Shown here: positions 8,506-17,069 of the stretch, piece by piece
Layout: the number at the start of each line of letters is the position of its first letter
Position numbering within the stretch: position 1 is the stretch's first letter
DNA from: Paenibacillus sp. FSL H7-0357
GTDB lineage: Bacteria; Bacillota; Bacilli; Paenibacillales; Paenibacillaceae
Length of the DNA stretch: 64,000 bases
Assembly (NCBI RefSeq): GCF_000758525.1
Contig: NZ_CP009241.1
Span: 7,049,501-7,113,500, forward strand
Reading direction: 5' to 3'
Notes under the pieces: generated by a model
Told to the model about the DNA's origin: nothing
Seen by the model: only the letters and a program-made list of their open reading frames with translations
The model's database searches: none
Made by a program: the position numbers and the translations under genes

Positions 8506-9669
8506 CTACGCGTTGATCCCCGCTTCATTAGGGCGAAGAATCGCGGAGCCGACGGCCAGCAGAATAACGGCCATCAGGCCCAGAATGGCAAAGGGCAGCC
8601 ATAGCTCATCCCAGCCTCCACCGGCTGCGGCGATGTCCACCGCTTGAATTGCCCATTTCTGCGGCATGAAATTGGCCGCCTTCTGCATGTAATCCGGCAT
8701 GATGGACAGCGGCCAGAAGCAGCCGCCCAGCATGCAGGACGGTGTAAGGATCAGCGTATTCAGCATCCCGGTATTGTTCGGGTTGCGGATCAGCCCCGCC
8801 ACAGTACCGGCAATTCCCATGGATACGAGCATGAATGCAGCGAGGACCAGGAAATACAAATACATCGGCACCTCATAGTCGTAACGGAGCACCCACTTGC
8901 CCAGTGCAAGCACAGCAGCGATCTGGATCAGCCCTACCATAAAGCTGCCGAGGAAATTGCCGAGCGCAATTTCATAGGATCGTACCGGTGCGCTGAACAT
9001 CCGCATCATCGTCCGCCCCCTGCGGTCCGCCATAATCAGCGACACGCTGCTGGTCACGAGGCTCATCAGAAACATCAGTGTCATACCTGTAATAACACCC
9101 AGTGTCTGCCGGGGGTACAGATTATAGTCGGTTCGGATACTGCCTACATTATGCTCTTCCGCCTGCTTCAGAATCGCGGTGAATCTCTCCTCCGAATCCA
9201 TACTCCCGGTTGCAGAAGCCTTTCTCACCGTAGCTGCGGTTGACAGCATTTCTACAGCGATAGCATCGGTTTTCATCTTGATTAGCATAGAATCCTCTGT
9301 CGTCTTCAGCTCATATACGGTGAGCTGCGGCGCTTTCCCCTGCAGAATTCCCGAGGTAAAGCCCTCCGGAATCCACAATCCGGCCGCACCGTCCTGCGAG
9401 GTGACACCTTCCTTCAAATCAGCCTCATCGCTGCGCTCAACAAGCTTGTAATCCCCGCTATTCTCCAGTTCAACAATCAGATGATTCCCGGCTGCTCCGG
9501 TATCCTTGTTGGTATACAGCAGAACCGCCGCGCTATCTTCCATGCCGCCGGTAACGGAGACAATACCGGCTACCACTAAAGAGGGCAACAGGATATGCAG
9601 CAGCAGCCCTTTGTGGGAACCTATCGTTCGCTTGACCATATTCCGGCCAATCGTAAATATGTTATTCAT
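8506..9669 (-). CDS. ABC-2 permease, LnrN/YfiN-like
   Basis: A 387-residue ABC-2 transporter: one N-terminal helix, a large extracytoplasmic domain (about residues 45-200), then five C-terminal membrane helices including a conserved TLILTPSCMLGGCFWP stretch. I use ATG 9669, behind AGGTGGGG, which overlaps the preceding gene by 8 bases; the frame extends upstream by 12 codons inside that gene. Size and order match the second permease of the B. subtilis linearmycin exporter LnrLMN. It should pair with the permease at 9662-10825. Confidence 0.8.
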   Translation of the reverse strand: MNNIFTIGRNMVKRTIGSHKGLLLHILLPSLVVAGIVSVTGGMEDSAAVLLYTNKDTGAAGNHLIVELENSGDYKLVERSDEADLKEGVTSQDGAAGLWIPEGFTSGILQGKAPQLTVYELKTTEDSMLIKMKTDAIAVEMLSTAATVRKASATGSMDSEERFTAILKQAEEHNVGSIRTDYNLYPRQTLGVITGMTLMFLMSLVTSSVSLIMADRRGRTMMRMFSAPVRSYEIALGNFLGSFMVGLIQIAAVLALGKWVLRYDYEVPMYLYFLVLAAFMLVSMGIAGTVAGLIRNPNNTGMLNTLILTPSCMLGGCFWPLSIMPDYMQKAANFMPQKWAIQAVDIAAAGGGWDELWLPFAILGLMAVILLAVGSAILRPNEAGINA

Positions 9670-10825
9670 GGTACCCCACCTTCCGGTATGAGAGAATTGC
9701 CGCACTGAATAGAATCAGGCAGATCAGCAGCATCATCCATAAATTCGGCAGAATCTGCTCTAAATCTGAATGCAGCATCATTCGGATTACGGCTTGCAGC
9801 GTCCAATGATTAAGCGTAAACGCACCAATACTGTTCACCCAGGAATCAGGAAGCGGAACCATGCCGCCGCTCAGAAAGGTCATGCCTACTGTAATGACAT
9901 TGATGATACTCGTGGCTTCCGTCTCTTTTTTGCTGAACATGCACGCAATTACAGAAATGGTCAGGGAAGCGAGGATCATCAGCAGGCAGAACAGCGCCAG
10001 CAGACCCGGACGATTGCCCCAATACACACCGAACAGCCATTGAGACAACAGAATGATGGCCGCACATTGAAGCATGGTGATAATCGCAATGCCCAGCATT
10101 TTTCCTATAAACAAATCCGAGCCTTTAACCGGCATGGAGTTGATTCTATAAAGCGTGTGATTGTCCTTCTCGCTGAACAGCGAATGAGTCACCGTAAGGC
10201 CGCTATACAGCAGAAACATCAGCAGCATTGATGCGGCATAAAATTGCGAGGCTGTGTAAGTTCTTCCTCCATTACTCAAATCCCCAAGTTTTACGGCTGT
10301 CCCTTCTTGATGAGAATCAGCTGCGGCGGCAACAGCTTCCGGTCCTAGTGTCATAGCTGCGGCCTGCTTGTAATTCATGATGCTGAGAAAATTGTCAAAG
10401 GCTGTTCCAGCAACGGTGTTATCCATCCGGTCTTTACCAAGAATGAACTCCAGTTCAGCCTTTCCCCCGCTCTGTACTCCACTGTCAAATTCTTTCGGCA
10501 CAATCACCGCATAGCCGTAGATGCCGGACCGCAGCCCGCTCTCTGCTTCCTGCCTGGTTGTGGCCTCATGGGGAATAATATAATCCTTGATTTCGGCTGA
10601 ATCCAGAAAAGTCTTGATCATCTTGGAACTTCCTGTCCCACCAGCATTCACTACAGCTACCTTCACCGGGTCGATAGTTTCAGCCTCTTTGTCTCCCACT
10701 ACCCCGGAGAGCGACGCGCCAAGCAGAAAGATCAGCACCAGCGGCAGCAGGAACAAAATCATCAGCACCCACCGTGAACGGGTCAGCCTGCGCAGTTCGT
10801 ACACCGCAATTATCAAAATATTCAT
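9662..10825 (-). CDS. ABC-2 permease, LnrM/YfiM-like
   Basis: A 387-residue membrane protein with one N-terminal helix (residues about 17-40), a long extracytoplasmic part and a C-terminal cluster of helices containing NVITVGMTFLSGGMVPLPDSW. It starts ATG 10825 behind GGAGGG, 17 bases after the ATPase gene, and overlaps the next permease gene by 8 bases, which suggests translational coupling. The family is the NatB/YhgE-like ABC-2 group. Function by analogy with LnrM: half of a drug-export channel. Confidence 0.8.
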   Translation of the reverse strand: MNILIIAVYELRRLTRSRWVLMILFLLPLVLIFLLGASLSGVVGDKEAETIDPVKVAVVNAGGTGSSKMIKTFLDSAEIKDYIIPHEATTRQEAESGLRSGIYGYAVIVPKEFDSGVQSGGKAELEFILGKDRMDNTVAGTAFDNFLSIMNYKQAAAMTLGPEAVAAAADSHQEGTAVKLGDLSNGGRTYTASQFYAASMLLMFLLYSGLTVTHSLFSEKDNHTLYRINSMPVKGSDLFIGKMLGIAIITMLQCAAIILLSQWLFGVYWGNRPGLLALFCLLMILASLTISVIACMFSKKETEATSIINVITVGMTFLSGGMVPLPDSWVNSIGAFTLNHWTLQAVIRMMLHSDLEQILPNLWMMLLICLILFSAAILSYRKVGYHE

Positions 10826-10842
10826 TTCAGGTTCCCCCTCCT

Positions 10843-11778
10843 TTAATCGCGCAAGGTCCGTCCGGTCAGGCTCAGAAACAGCGTCTCGAGATTCGGCTCT
10901 TCGATATGCAGGGAGACAATAATCCCCTCATGCTTGGAAAAGATAAACAAAATGTCCTGCAGCTCGCTCTGTGAGGATGGAAGATACAGCTCCACCGACT
11001 GCTCCACTTCCTTGACGCGGTTAATCCGCGGGTGAAGACTAAGCTCTTTAATCAGGGCAGCCGAGATATTGACAGCCTTGATGACTATTTTCTCTTCATG
11101 GGCAACCTTCTCCCGCAGTTCTTTCTCTGTGCCGCAGGCAATAACATGACCTTTATCCATAATTGCTACACGGTCGCAAATTGCTTCGACTTCCTCCATG
11201 TAATGGCTGGTGTAAATGATGGTCGACCCCAGCTTGTTCAGCGTCTTGACCGACTCGAGGATATGATTGCGCGATTGGGGATCAATGCCTACCGTAGGCT
11301 CATCCATAATGATCAGCTTCGGGCGGTGCATGATCGCGCAGGCAATGTTCAGCCGCCGTTTCATTCCCCCGGAGAAGGTGGCCGGTTTATCCTTCGTCCG
11401 GTCGCTTAGTCCGGTGAATTCCAGCGCCTCTTCCACCCGTTCCTTCAGCAGCTTGCCGCGCAGGCCATACAGCTTACCAAAAAATCTCACATTTTCCTCA
11501 GCCGTCATCGTTTCATACAAAGCCAGTTCCTGCGGAACCAGACCGATTCTTTTTTTCACCTCTAGCGGAGCTGCTGCCACTGACAGCCCGTCGATGATAA
11601 TCTCGCCGCCGTCAGGCTTCAGCAAGCCGCAAATCATACTGATAGTTGTGCTTTTCCCGGCGCCGTTTGGGCCGAGCAAACCGAAAATTTCGCCTTCCTC
11701 GATGCTCAAATTCACATGATCTACTGTTAATTTCTGGTCGTACCGTTTCACTACATTACTGAGTACCGCAAGTGTCAT
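10843..11778 (-). CDS. ABC exporter ATPase, LnrL/YfiL-like
   Basis: From ATG 11778 (behind GGGAGATGAAGAG) the product is 311 residues. Walker A GPNGAGKST lies at about 36-44, the signature FSGGMKRR and Walker B LIIMDEP follow, then the H-loop TSHYMEE. The upstream 20 codons of the open frame are not needed. It begins a three-gene minus-strand operon with two ABC-2 permeases and is divergent from a NarL-type two-component system. This gene set and these lengths match the B. subtilis linearmycin resistance module. The inducing or exported compound here is not known. Confidence 0.83.
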   Translation of the reverse strand: MTLAVLSNVVKRYDQKLTVDHVNLSIEEGEIFGLLGPNGAGKSTTISMICGLLKPDGGEIIIDGLSVAAAPLEVKKRIGLVPQELALYETMTAEENVRFFGKLYGLRGKLLKERVEEALEFTGLSDRTKDKPATFSGGMKRRLNIACAIMHRPKLIIMDEPTVGIDPQSRNHILESVKTLNKLGSTIIYTSHYMEEVEAICDRVAIMDKGHVIACGTEKELREKVAHEEKIVIKAVNISAALIKELSLHPRINRVKEVEQSVELYLPSSQSELQDILFIFSKHEGIIVSLHIEEPNLETLFLSLTGRTLRD

Positions 11779-11852
11779 CTCTTCATCTCCCTGTTCCTCA
11801 ATCTCTATGCTCTTATTGTAACGCGCCAACAACATCACCGAAGGTACGAAAG

Positions 11853-11885
11853 GTCATCTTCTGGGGTGACTAAAGTCATCTCCTG
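11853..11885. promoter_or_regulatory. Direct repeat in the divergent lnr-like promoter region
   Basis: GTCATCTTCTG at 11853-11863 and GTCATCTCCTG at 11875-11885 repeat with a 22-base period (two helical turns), with GTGAC, the complement of GTCAC, between them. Its place between the transporter operon and the two-component genes makes it a candidate response-regulator site. This is inference. Confidence 0.4.
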
Positions 11886-11972
11886 AAATGGCCGGGGAAT
11901 ATGCTAAGATAAACATAAGAACAAATAGCATGATAGATTCGGGCATTCCATTGAAAAAAAGGATGGCTTCTA

Positions 11973-13127
11973 TTGATTAGAGAACTGAACTCTTTGCGTT
12001 ACGGCCTCATTCTGCTCCCTGCGGCGATCACTATATACGTCTACGACTATGCCGACTATGAATTATTCACCCTGCATTTCCTGCTGCTGCTGCTTGTGGT
12101 GACGCTTGAGTACCGGCTGCCGAAATCACTGCCGCTGCTGGCCTGCATAGAACTGCTCTTCACGGCCTGGCTATGCCGCCAGTACGGTACGCTGATGATT
12201 TTCCCGGCCATCTCGGCGCTGCTGCATTATTCACGGCAACAGTCAAAGGCGGTATCCGTCGTGTTCACCTACGTTCATTTGGCTGTCCTGAATATCGCCT
12301 TCAGTCAATCAACACCTGTCGAATGGGGAGTGATGAATCTTACCTTCCTGCTGGCCGTTTTTCTCAATGTGCTGCTGCTGCGGACCGGCCGCGGCCGCGA
12401 GGAAACGCAGTTTCTCTATGATGAGCTGCGCCGCAAGCATTTTGAGCTGGAAGAAGCCCGTGGCCGGCTGCTGCAGTTCACCTCTCAGGTAGAGAATGCC
12501 GCACAATCGGAGGAACGGGTACGGATTTCCCGCCAGCTTCATGATGATATCGGCCACAGGCTGATCCGGGTCAAAATGATGGTTGAAGCTGCCATTCATA
12601 CCTTGCCGGCCGCACCTGAATCCGGAATGAAGATGATGGGCCAGATTCGCGATCAGCTCGCGGCCAGCATGGACGATATGCGCGCTGCCGTAAGACGGAT
12701 TAATTATGCGCCACAGCTTGAAGGGGCTTATGCCCTGGACCGCCTGCTGGAAGAAATCGGGCGGGATACGGGTATTGAAACCACGTATTCCATTCATGGG
12801 TACCCTTATCCGCTGTACCCAAGTACCCAGGTCGTACTTTATAGAAATGCCCAGGAGGCCATCACGAACGCCCTAAGGCACGGAAAAGCAGCGGCAGTAT
12901 GGATCACACTGTCCTATAGTGAGCAAGAGGTTGTGATGGAGGTTGGCAACAACGGCAAACGGCCCGAAGGCGACCAGCTGCGAAGAATGCAGGGCAGCGG
13001 CGGCATGGGCCTGAAAGGCATGACCGAGCGGACAAACCTGATCGGCGGAACACTGGAGCTGCGTACGGAGCCGCAATTCACCACAATTACCCGTCTGCCG
13101 GTTTATAGGCAGGCGGAGATTAGGTAA
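11973..13127 (+). CDS. Sensor histidine kinase, NarL/DesK class, LnrJ/YfiJ-like
   Basis: A 384-residue kinase with about five membrane helices in the first 137 residues, a coiled region (about 145-180), the HisKA_3 phosphoacceptor in ISRQLHDDIGH (His190), and an HATPase domain with NAQEAITNALRHG and MGLKGMTERTNLIGG. The start is TTG 11973 behind AAAGGATGG. It is the first gene of a two-gene unit with the response regulator at 13192 and is divergent from the exporter. It probably senses a membrane-active compound. Confidence 0.83.
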   Translation: MIRELNSLRYGLILLPAAITIYVYDYADYELFTLHFLLLLLVVTLEYRLPKSLPLLACIELLFTAWLCRQYGTLMIFPAISALLHYSRQQSKAVSVVFTYVHLAVLNIAFSQSTPVEWGVMNLTFLLAVFLNVLLLRTGRGREETQFLYDELRRKHFELEEARGRLLQFTSQVENAAQSEERVRISRQLHDDIGHRLIRVKMMVEAAIHTLPAAPESGMKMMGQIRDQLAASMDDMRAAVRRINYAPQLEGAYALDRLLEEIGRDTGIETTYSIHGYPYPLYPSTQVVLYRNAQEAITNALRHGKAAAVWITLSYSEQEVVMEVGNNGKRPEGDQLRRMQGSGGMGLKGMTERTNLIGGTLELRTEPQFTTITRLPVYRQAEIR

Positions 13128-13191
13128 CGTTGCATGAAGAACCGTAGGTGCAGCAAGTGATCATAAATTAGAGATAAGGAGTTTGCCCGCT

Positions 13192-13848
13192 ATGATTAAT
13201 GTAGTAATTGTTGACGATGACTCTTTCATCCGCGAAAGCCTCAAAGTGCTGGTAGGACTGGACCCCGACATTGCGGTTGTTGGCGCAGCAGGTGATGGCA
13301 ATGAAGCATTAGCCTTGCTGCAGTCGCTGCCGCAAACAGATGTGGTACTAATGGATATCCGAATGCCGAATTGCTCTGGCGTGGAGGGCACCCGTCTCGT
13401 CAAAGAGACATATCCCAATATCTCCGTGCTCATGCTGACCACCTTTGATGATGATGAATATATCATTGAGGCACTCCGTAACGGCGCCAGCGGCTATCTG
13501 CTCAAGAACATCCCGCCGGACCGCATCATCCAGGGCATTAAGACGGTGCATGAAGGCAACATGCTGATCCATCCCGACATCGCCCGCAAAATGGCCGGAT
13601 TTCTGCAGCCCGCCTCACGTTCAGTGTCCGCACAGGGCCGGCCGCTGGAATCCTTCGGCCTAACCAAAGCAGAGCTGGCCGTCGTCGCTTCCATTGCCGA
13701 AGGTCTTACCAATAAAGAAATTGCCGCCAAGCTGTTCTTAAGTGAAGGTACCGTGAAAAACTACATTACCGATATTCTCAGTAAGCTCGGACTGCGCGAC
13801 CGGACACAGATTGCGATATTCTATTTGAAAAACCAGCAGGAGAAGTGA
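13192..13848 (+). CDS. NarL/FixJ-family response regulator, LnrK/YfiK-like
   Basis: A 218-residue regulator with a receiver domain (acidic DDD at 8-10, phosphoacceptor Asp55 in LMDIRMP, Lys in YLLKNIPP) and a C-terminal LuxR-type helix-turn-helix (LTKAELAVVASIAEGLTNKE). I prefer ATG 13192, eleven bases after AAGGAG, over the TTG at 13183, which sits too close to that site. It pairs with the kinase 64 bases upstream and likely activates the divergent ABC operon. Confidence 0.87.
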   Translation: MINVVIVDDDSFIRESLKVLVGLDPDIAVVGAAGDGNEALALLQSLPQTDVVLMDIRMPNCSGVEGTRLVKETYPNISVLMLTTFDDDEYIIEALRNGASGYLLKNIPPDRIIQGIKTVHEGNMLIHPDIARKMAGFLQPASRSVSAQGRPLESFGLTKAELAVVASIAEGLTNKEIAAKLFLSEGTVKNYITDILSKLGLRDRTQIAIFYLKNQQEK

Positions 13849-13963
13849 TGTCCAGCCGGGAGTACGTTACAGAGAACGGTTGTGGAACGGAGAAGTAGTT
13901 CGCGGACAAAGAGGCGCTCCCGGTTTCTCTATGGATTGGAATACATAGATTCACTCAGTTAGA

Positions 13964-14007
13964 AAAAGGCCTGCCTCCCGCAGTTACGCGGGAATGCAGG
14001 CCTTTTA
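13964..14007. terminator. Bidirectional terminator
   Basis: AAAAGGCCTGC and GCAGGCCTTTT are perfect complements around a short inner pairing (CCCGC with GCGGG). It separates the plus-strand two-component unit from the convergent MinJ-like gene. Confidence 0.85.
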
Positions 14008-14058
14008 TTGGTTTAGTTGATGGTGTGGATGCAACCACTTGCGAATACTGCTGCAGGA

Positions 14059-15390
14059 TCAGCCTCCGGCGTTTTCCTGTTTGGGTTCAGTTCCGGCAGG
14101 TTTGGTCCGCTCGAGTCCATCTGCCGGAAGGCTGCGGCGACGGGTTCCGGTCTTCATCCCGATGATGCCGAAGATGCTGGAAGGTTTGGCCTCCGCAGTA
14201 CGCAATTCATCCGGCTCCGGCACCAAAATCATCCCGAGCTGGTGATGGTCGCCGTCATATATCGCCCTCTGCAGATATTTGCTCTCGCCTTCCCGGTTCT
14301 TTACCTCCAGCTTGCAGAACGCCGGGTTCATGCGCAGCGCTTCATGCAGCTGCGCCGCTTCGGTCAACAGGACCCCGTTGACCTTCAGCAGAATCTCGCC
14401 CGGCAGGATGCCCATCTCCTGCGCGGGGCTGTCCGGCAGCACGGCAAGCACCTTGCGGCCGGCCGGGGGATGCACGAAGATGGGACTGGTACTGCGCTCC
14501 TCCAGAGCGCTGTACCAGCTTAAGCCTTCGTGCAGCAGAACAGCGGCGAGCGCCGCGAGCACGGTCAGCGGGCTCCACCAGGCCGCAAGCAGGCTGATGC
14601 CCAGCAGGACGATGCTGTATAACAGCAGCCGTCCTGCCGTGCGGGCCGCCTTGCGCCCGGGCAGCATGCTCTGGGTCATCTCGCTGAATCCGATGATCAC
14701 CGGCAGCGAGACCAGCCCAAGGCCGCCGCCCAGCAGCGGCTGCCAGGGCAGGTCGCCGATTCCCGTACCTGAGGGAATCAGCAGGAACAACGGCAGCGGC
14801 CAGAAGGCTTGCAGCTGATAGCCGCCGACGACCTTGCCGCGCTTCCCTGCCAGGAAGAGCGGGGTTGCCAGGCGCGCGCCCTGCCAGCGCGCCAACAGCG
14901 CCTCCGCGAGATGAAGCAACGCGGCCAACACCAGCAGCGCCGGGATATCCATATCCCGCAGCGCCGTGGCGAAGGTGCTTACGCCTCCGCTCTGCAGGCT
15001 ATCCGGGAAGAAGGAGAGCACAAATTGCGCAACTCCCAGCAAGCCTATGGAATAAGCGAAACATAAAAACCGCACACGAAACAACATCAATACCAGACTG
15101 ACCACCCAGATGAGAGCTACCGCAGCCCCGGGCAGTGAAATGCCCAGCGCGATCGCGGCTAGCGAGACAAGCAGCCCCATGACCAGCCCGCTCCAGATCG
15201 TCCGCCATGTTTCCTTCCCCCAGCTATGCTGCTTCACATGAATCAGCTTCCGCTCCAGTGCAACCTGCCTGCGGTAATACAGTGCTATAAATATAAGTGC
15301 GATATAGTAATAAGGCTGAAGAAGCAGATGTATGACCGCATTCCCCCAGCTTGTAAGCAGTTCCGTCATCACATTCAATGCGTTCGTCAC
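14059..15390 (-). CDS. minJ: MinJ-like polytopic PDZ-domain protein
   Basis: A 443-residue membrane protein with about eight predicted helices followed by a cytoplasmic PDZ domain at roughly residues 300-385 (GRKVLAVLPDSPAQEMGILPGE) and a basic tail. In B. subtilis minJ lies directly downstream of ctpB, as here, and encodes the adaptor that links DivIVA to MinD and the divisome. The N-terminal region (LLLQPYYYIALIFIALYYRR) fits this family. The gene begins ATG 15390, just after the ctpB terminator. Family assignment rests on topology and synteny. Confidence 0.72.
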   Translation of the reverse strand: MTNALNVMTELLTSWGNAVIHLLLQPYYYIALIFIALYYRRQVALERKLIHVKQHSWGKETWRTIWSGLVMGLLVSLAAIALGISLPGAAVALIWVVSLVLMLFRVRFLCFAYSIGLLGVAQFVLSFFPDSLQSGGVSTFATALRDMDIPALLVLAALLHLAEALLARWQGARLATPLFLAGKRGKVVGGYQLQAFWPLPLFLLIPSGTGIGDLPWQPLLGGGLGLVSLPVIIGFSEMTQSMLPGRKAARTAGRLLLYSIVLLGISLLAAWWSPLTVLAALAAVLLHEGLSWYSALEERSTSPIFVHPPAGRKVLAVLPDSPAQEMGILPGEILLKVNGVLLTEAAQLHEALRMNPAFCKLEVKNREGESKYLQRAIYDGDHHQLGMILVPEPDELRTAEAKPSSIFGIIGMKTGTRRRSLPADGLERTKPAGTEPKQENAGG

Positions 15391-15452
15391 ACTCCTTATC
15401 TCCCTGGCTTGACTCCTATTGCAGTGTAATCCACTATCGTCTACCCATCATA

Positions 15453-15482
15453 GAAAAAAAGAAGGCTGAATTCAGCCTTCTT
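15453..15482 (-). terminator. Rho-independent terminator after ctpB
   Basis: The palindrome GAAGGCTGAATTCAGCCTTC at 15461-15480 is followed on the minus strand by TTTTTTT. It overlaps the TAA stop of ctpB. Confidence 0.88.
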
Positions 15483-16950
15483 ACTTTTTCGACGCTGTTG
15501 CCTTAATTTCCTTCTGAATTTCTTCGATTGCCTTGTTCCGCTGGTTATCATTGACCGGGTCCTGAATAACCTTGATCAGCGCCAGCTCCATGGCTTCTGC
15601 TGTCTTGGCGTCAATGACACCCGTCGCTTTCAGCTTCGCCGTGCTTTGGAATTTCTTGACTGCTTCCTTCGTGCCTGCATCAAAATATCCATCCTTGCGG
15701 CCCGGCTTGTAGCCCAGACCCTCCAGCATCGTCTGTGCGCTTTTCACATCGGAACTGTTCATGTTGTATTGCAGTGTCACACTTTTGTTAATAGGTGCCA
15801 CCGAGAAGTAATCAGGCTGGGCGACCGCGATATCCGGCTTAATTCCCTTGCCGTGAATCCAGGTGCCATCCGGCGTCAGCCACTTGGCAATGGTAATCTT
15901 GAGCAGACTGCCATCCCCAAGTTCCTTTTCAAAACTGGTCTGCACCGTGCCCTTGCCGAATGAATTCTCACCGATCAGCTTGGCCCCGGCCGATTGCTGC
16001 AATGCCCCGGCAAGAATCTCCGATGCGCTTGCGCTGCCTTTGTTCATCAGTACGACTACCGGGTATTTCTTGCTTGAGCCCTTTGAGGTACTGACCTCGC
16101 GCGTTTTGTCCTTATTTTCAACCTGGACAATCGTTTTGCCGGATGGTACGAACTGCTCTGCCATCTCAATGACTCTTTGCAGTACACCCCCGGGATCGTT
16201 GCGGACATCAAGGACAAGTCCCTTCATGCCCTGCTTCTCCAGATTAGCCAGCTCTGTCTTGAAGCGTTCGGCGGTATTCATGGAGAACTGGGTCACTTCG
16301 ATAACACCCACCCCGTTCTTTTCCATGGTCGCATACACAGTCTCCAGCTTCACGTCAGCACGGGTAATTACAAATTTCAGCGGCACTGCAGAACCTGCCC
16401 GCTGGATTTGAAGCGTGGCTTCGCTGCCTTTCGGGCCGCGTATCTTGGCTACAGCCGCATTCAGCTCCAACCCCTCCAGCGATTCCCCGTTCACCGACAG
16501 GATAACATCCTTGGCCTGAATTCCGGCTTTTTCGGCAGGTGAGCCCTTAATCGGGGACACCACCACTACCTTGCCGTTGTCCGAGGAAACCTCCGCACCG
16601 ATTCCCGAGAAGGAGCCTTCGATACTCTCCTCAAACTTCTCTGCCGTTTCCTTGCCCATATAGTTGGAATAAGGGTCGCCCAGGGCTTCCATCATACCGT
16701 TGACCGCACCATCTATCAGCTTTTCCCGGTCCACAGTCTCGTAATAATTGCCCTCAATCAAACTCAGAGCGGTTCCAAGCTTCTGTGACTCCTTGTCCTC
16801 CAGGCCACCGGTCGGCCGCACCGACGCCGCCAGGCCTTCGCCTGCGGCTTGTCCAAATACTTGCACATATCCGGTTACGCCTAAGGTCAGCAGGCTGCCA
16901 CACAGCAAGGCGGCGACGATCATAAAGGCCGCTGTGCTTTTCTTTAACAT
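15481..16950 (-). CDS. ctpB: S41 family C-terminal processing peptidase CtpB
   Basis: From ATG 16950 the product is 489 residues: an N-terminal signal or anchor helix, an S41 peptidase with an internal PDZ domain (about 125-195), the catalytic Ser within GSASASEI and the Lys within SFGKGTVQ, then a peptidoglycan-binding domain 1 near residues 385-450 (DVKSAQTMLEGLGYKPG). In B. subtilis CtpB cleaves SpoIVFA to help activate sigma-K during sporulation. It follows the M23 hydrolase gene. The 14 upstream codons of the frame were dropped because the hydrophobic signal starts at MLKKS. Confidence 0.87.
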   Translation of the reverse strand: MLKKSTAAFMIVAALLCGSLLTLGVTGYVQVFGQAAGEGLAASVRPTGGLEDKESQKLGTALSLIEGNYYETVDREKLIDGAVNGMMEALGDPYSNYMGKETAEKFEESIEGSFSGIGAEVSSDNGKVVVVSPIKGSPAEKAGIQAKDVILSVNGESLEGLELNAAVAKIRGPKGSEATLQIQRAGSAVPLKFVITRADVKLETVYATMEKNGVGVIEVTQFSMNTAERFKTELANLEKQGMKGLVLDVRNDPGGVLQRVIEMAEQFVPSGKTIVQVENKDKTREVSTSKGSSKKYPVVVLMNKGSASASEILAGALQQSAGAKLIGENSFGKGTVQTSFEKELGDGSLLKITIAKWLTPDGTWIHGKGIKPDIAVAQPDYFSVAPINKSVTLQYNMNSSDVKSAQTMLEGLGYKPGRKDGYFDAGTKEAVKKFQSTAKLKATGVIDAKTAEAMELALIKVIQDPVNDNQRNKAIEEIQKEIKATASKK

Positions 16951-17069
16951 AACGTTCCCACCGTCCCTTCTTGTCCATCTCGTAAAACCCACATTAGTCC
17001 GTCCAGGAAAGAACGGTATCTCTCCCAGTATATGCCGTATAACGAATTTATATTTATTAGTGCTAAAAA

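Noticed and set aside
8644..9243. Plus-strand 199-codon ORF opposite an ABC permease gene
   Set aside because: His/Gln-rich shadow frame with no ribosome site, fully inside a well-supported gene.
14017..14523. Plus-strand ORF opposite the MinJ-like gene
   Set aside because: Shadow frame of GC-rich codons, spanning a terminator region.
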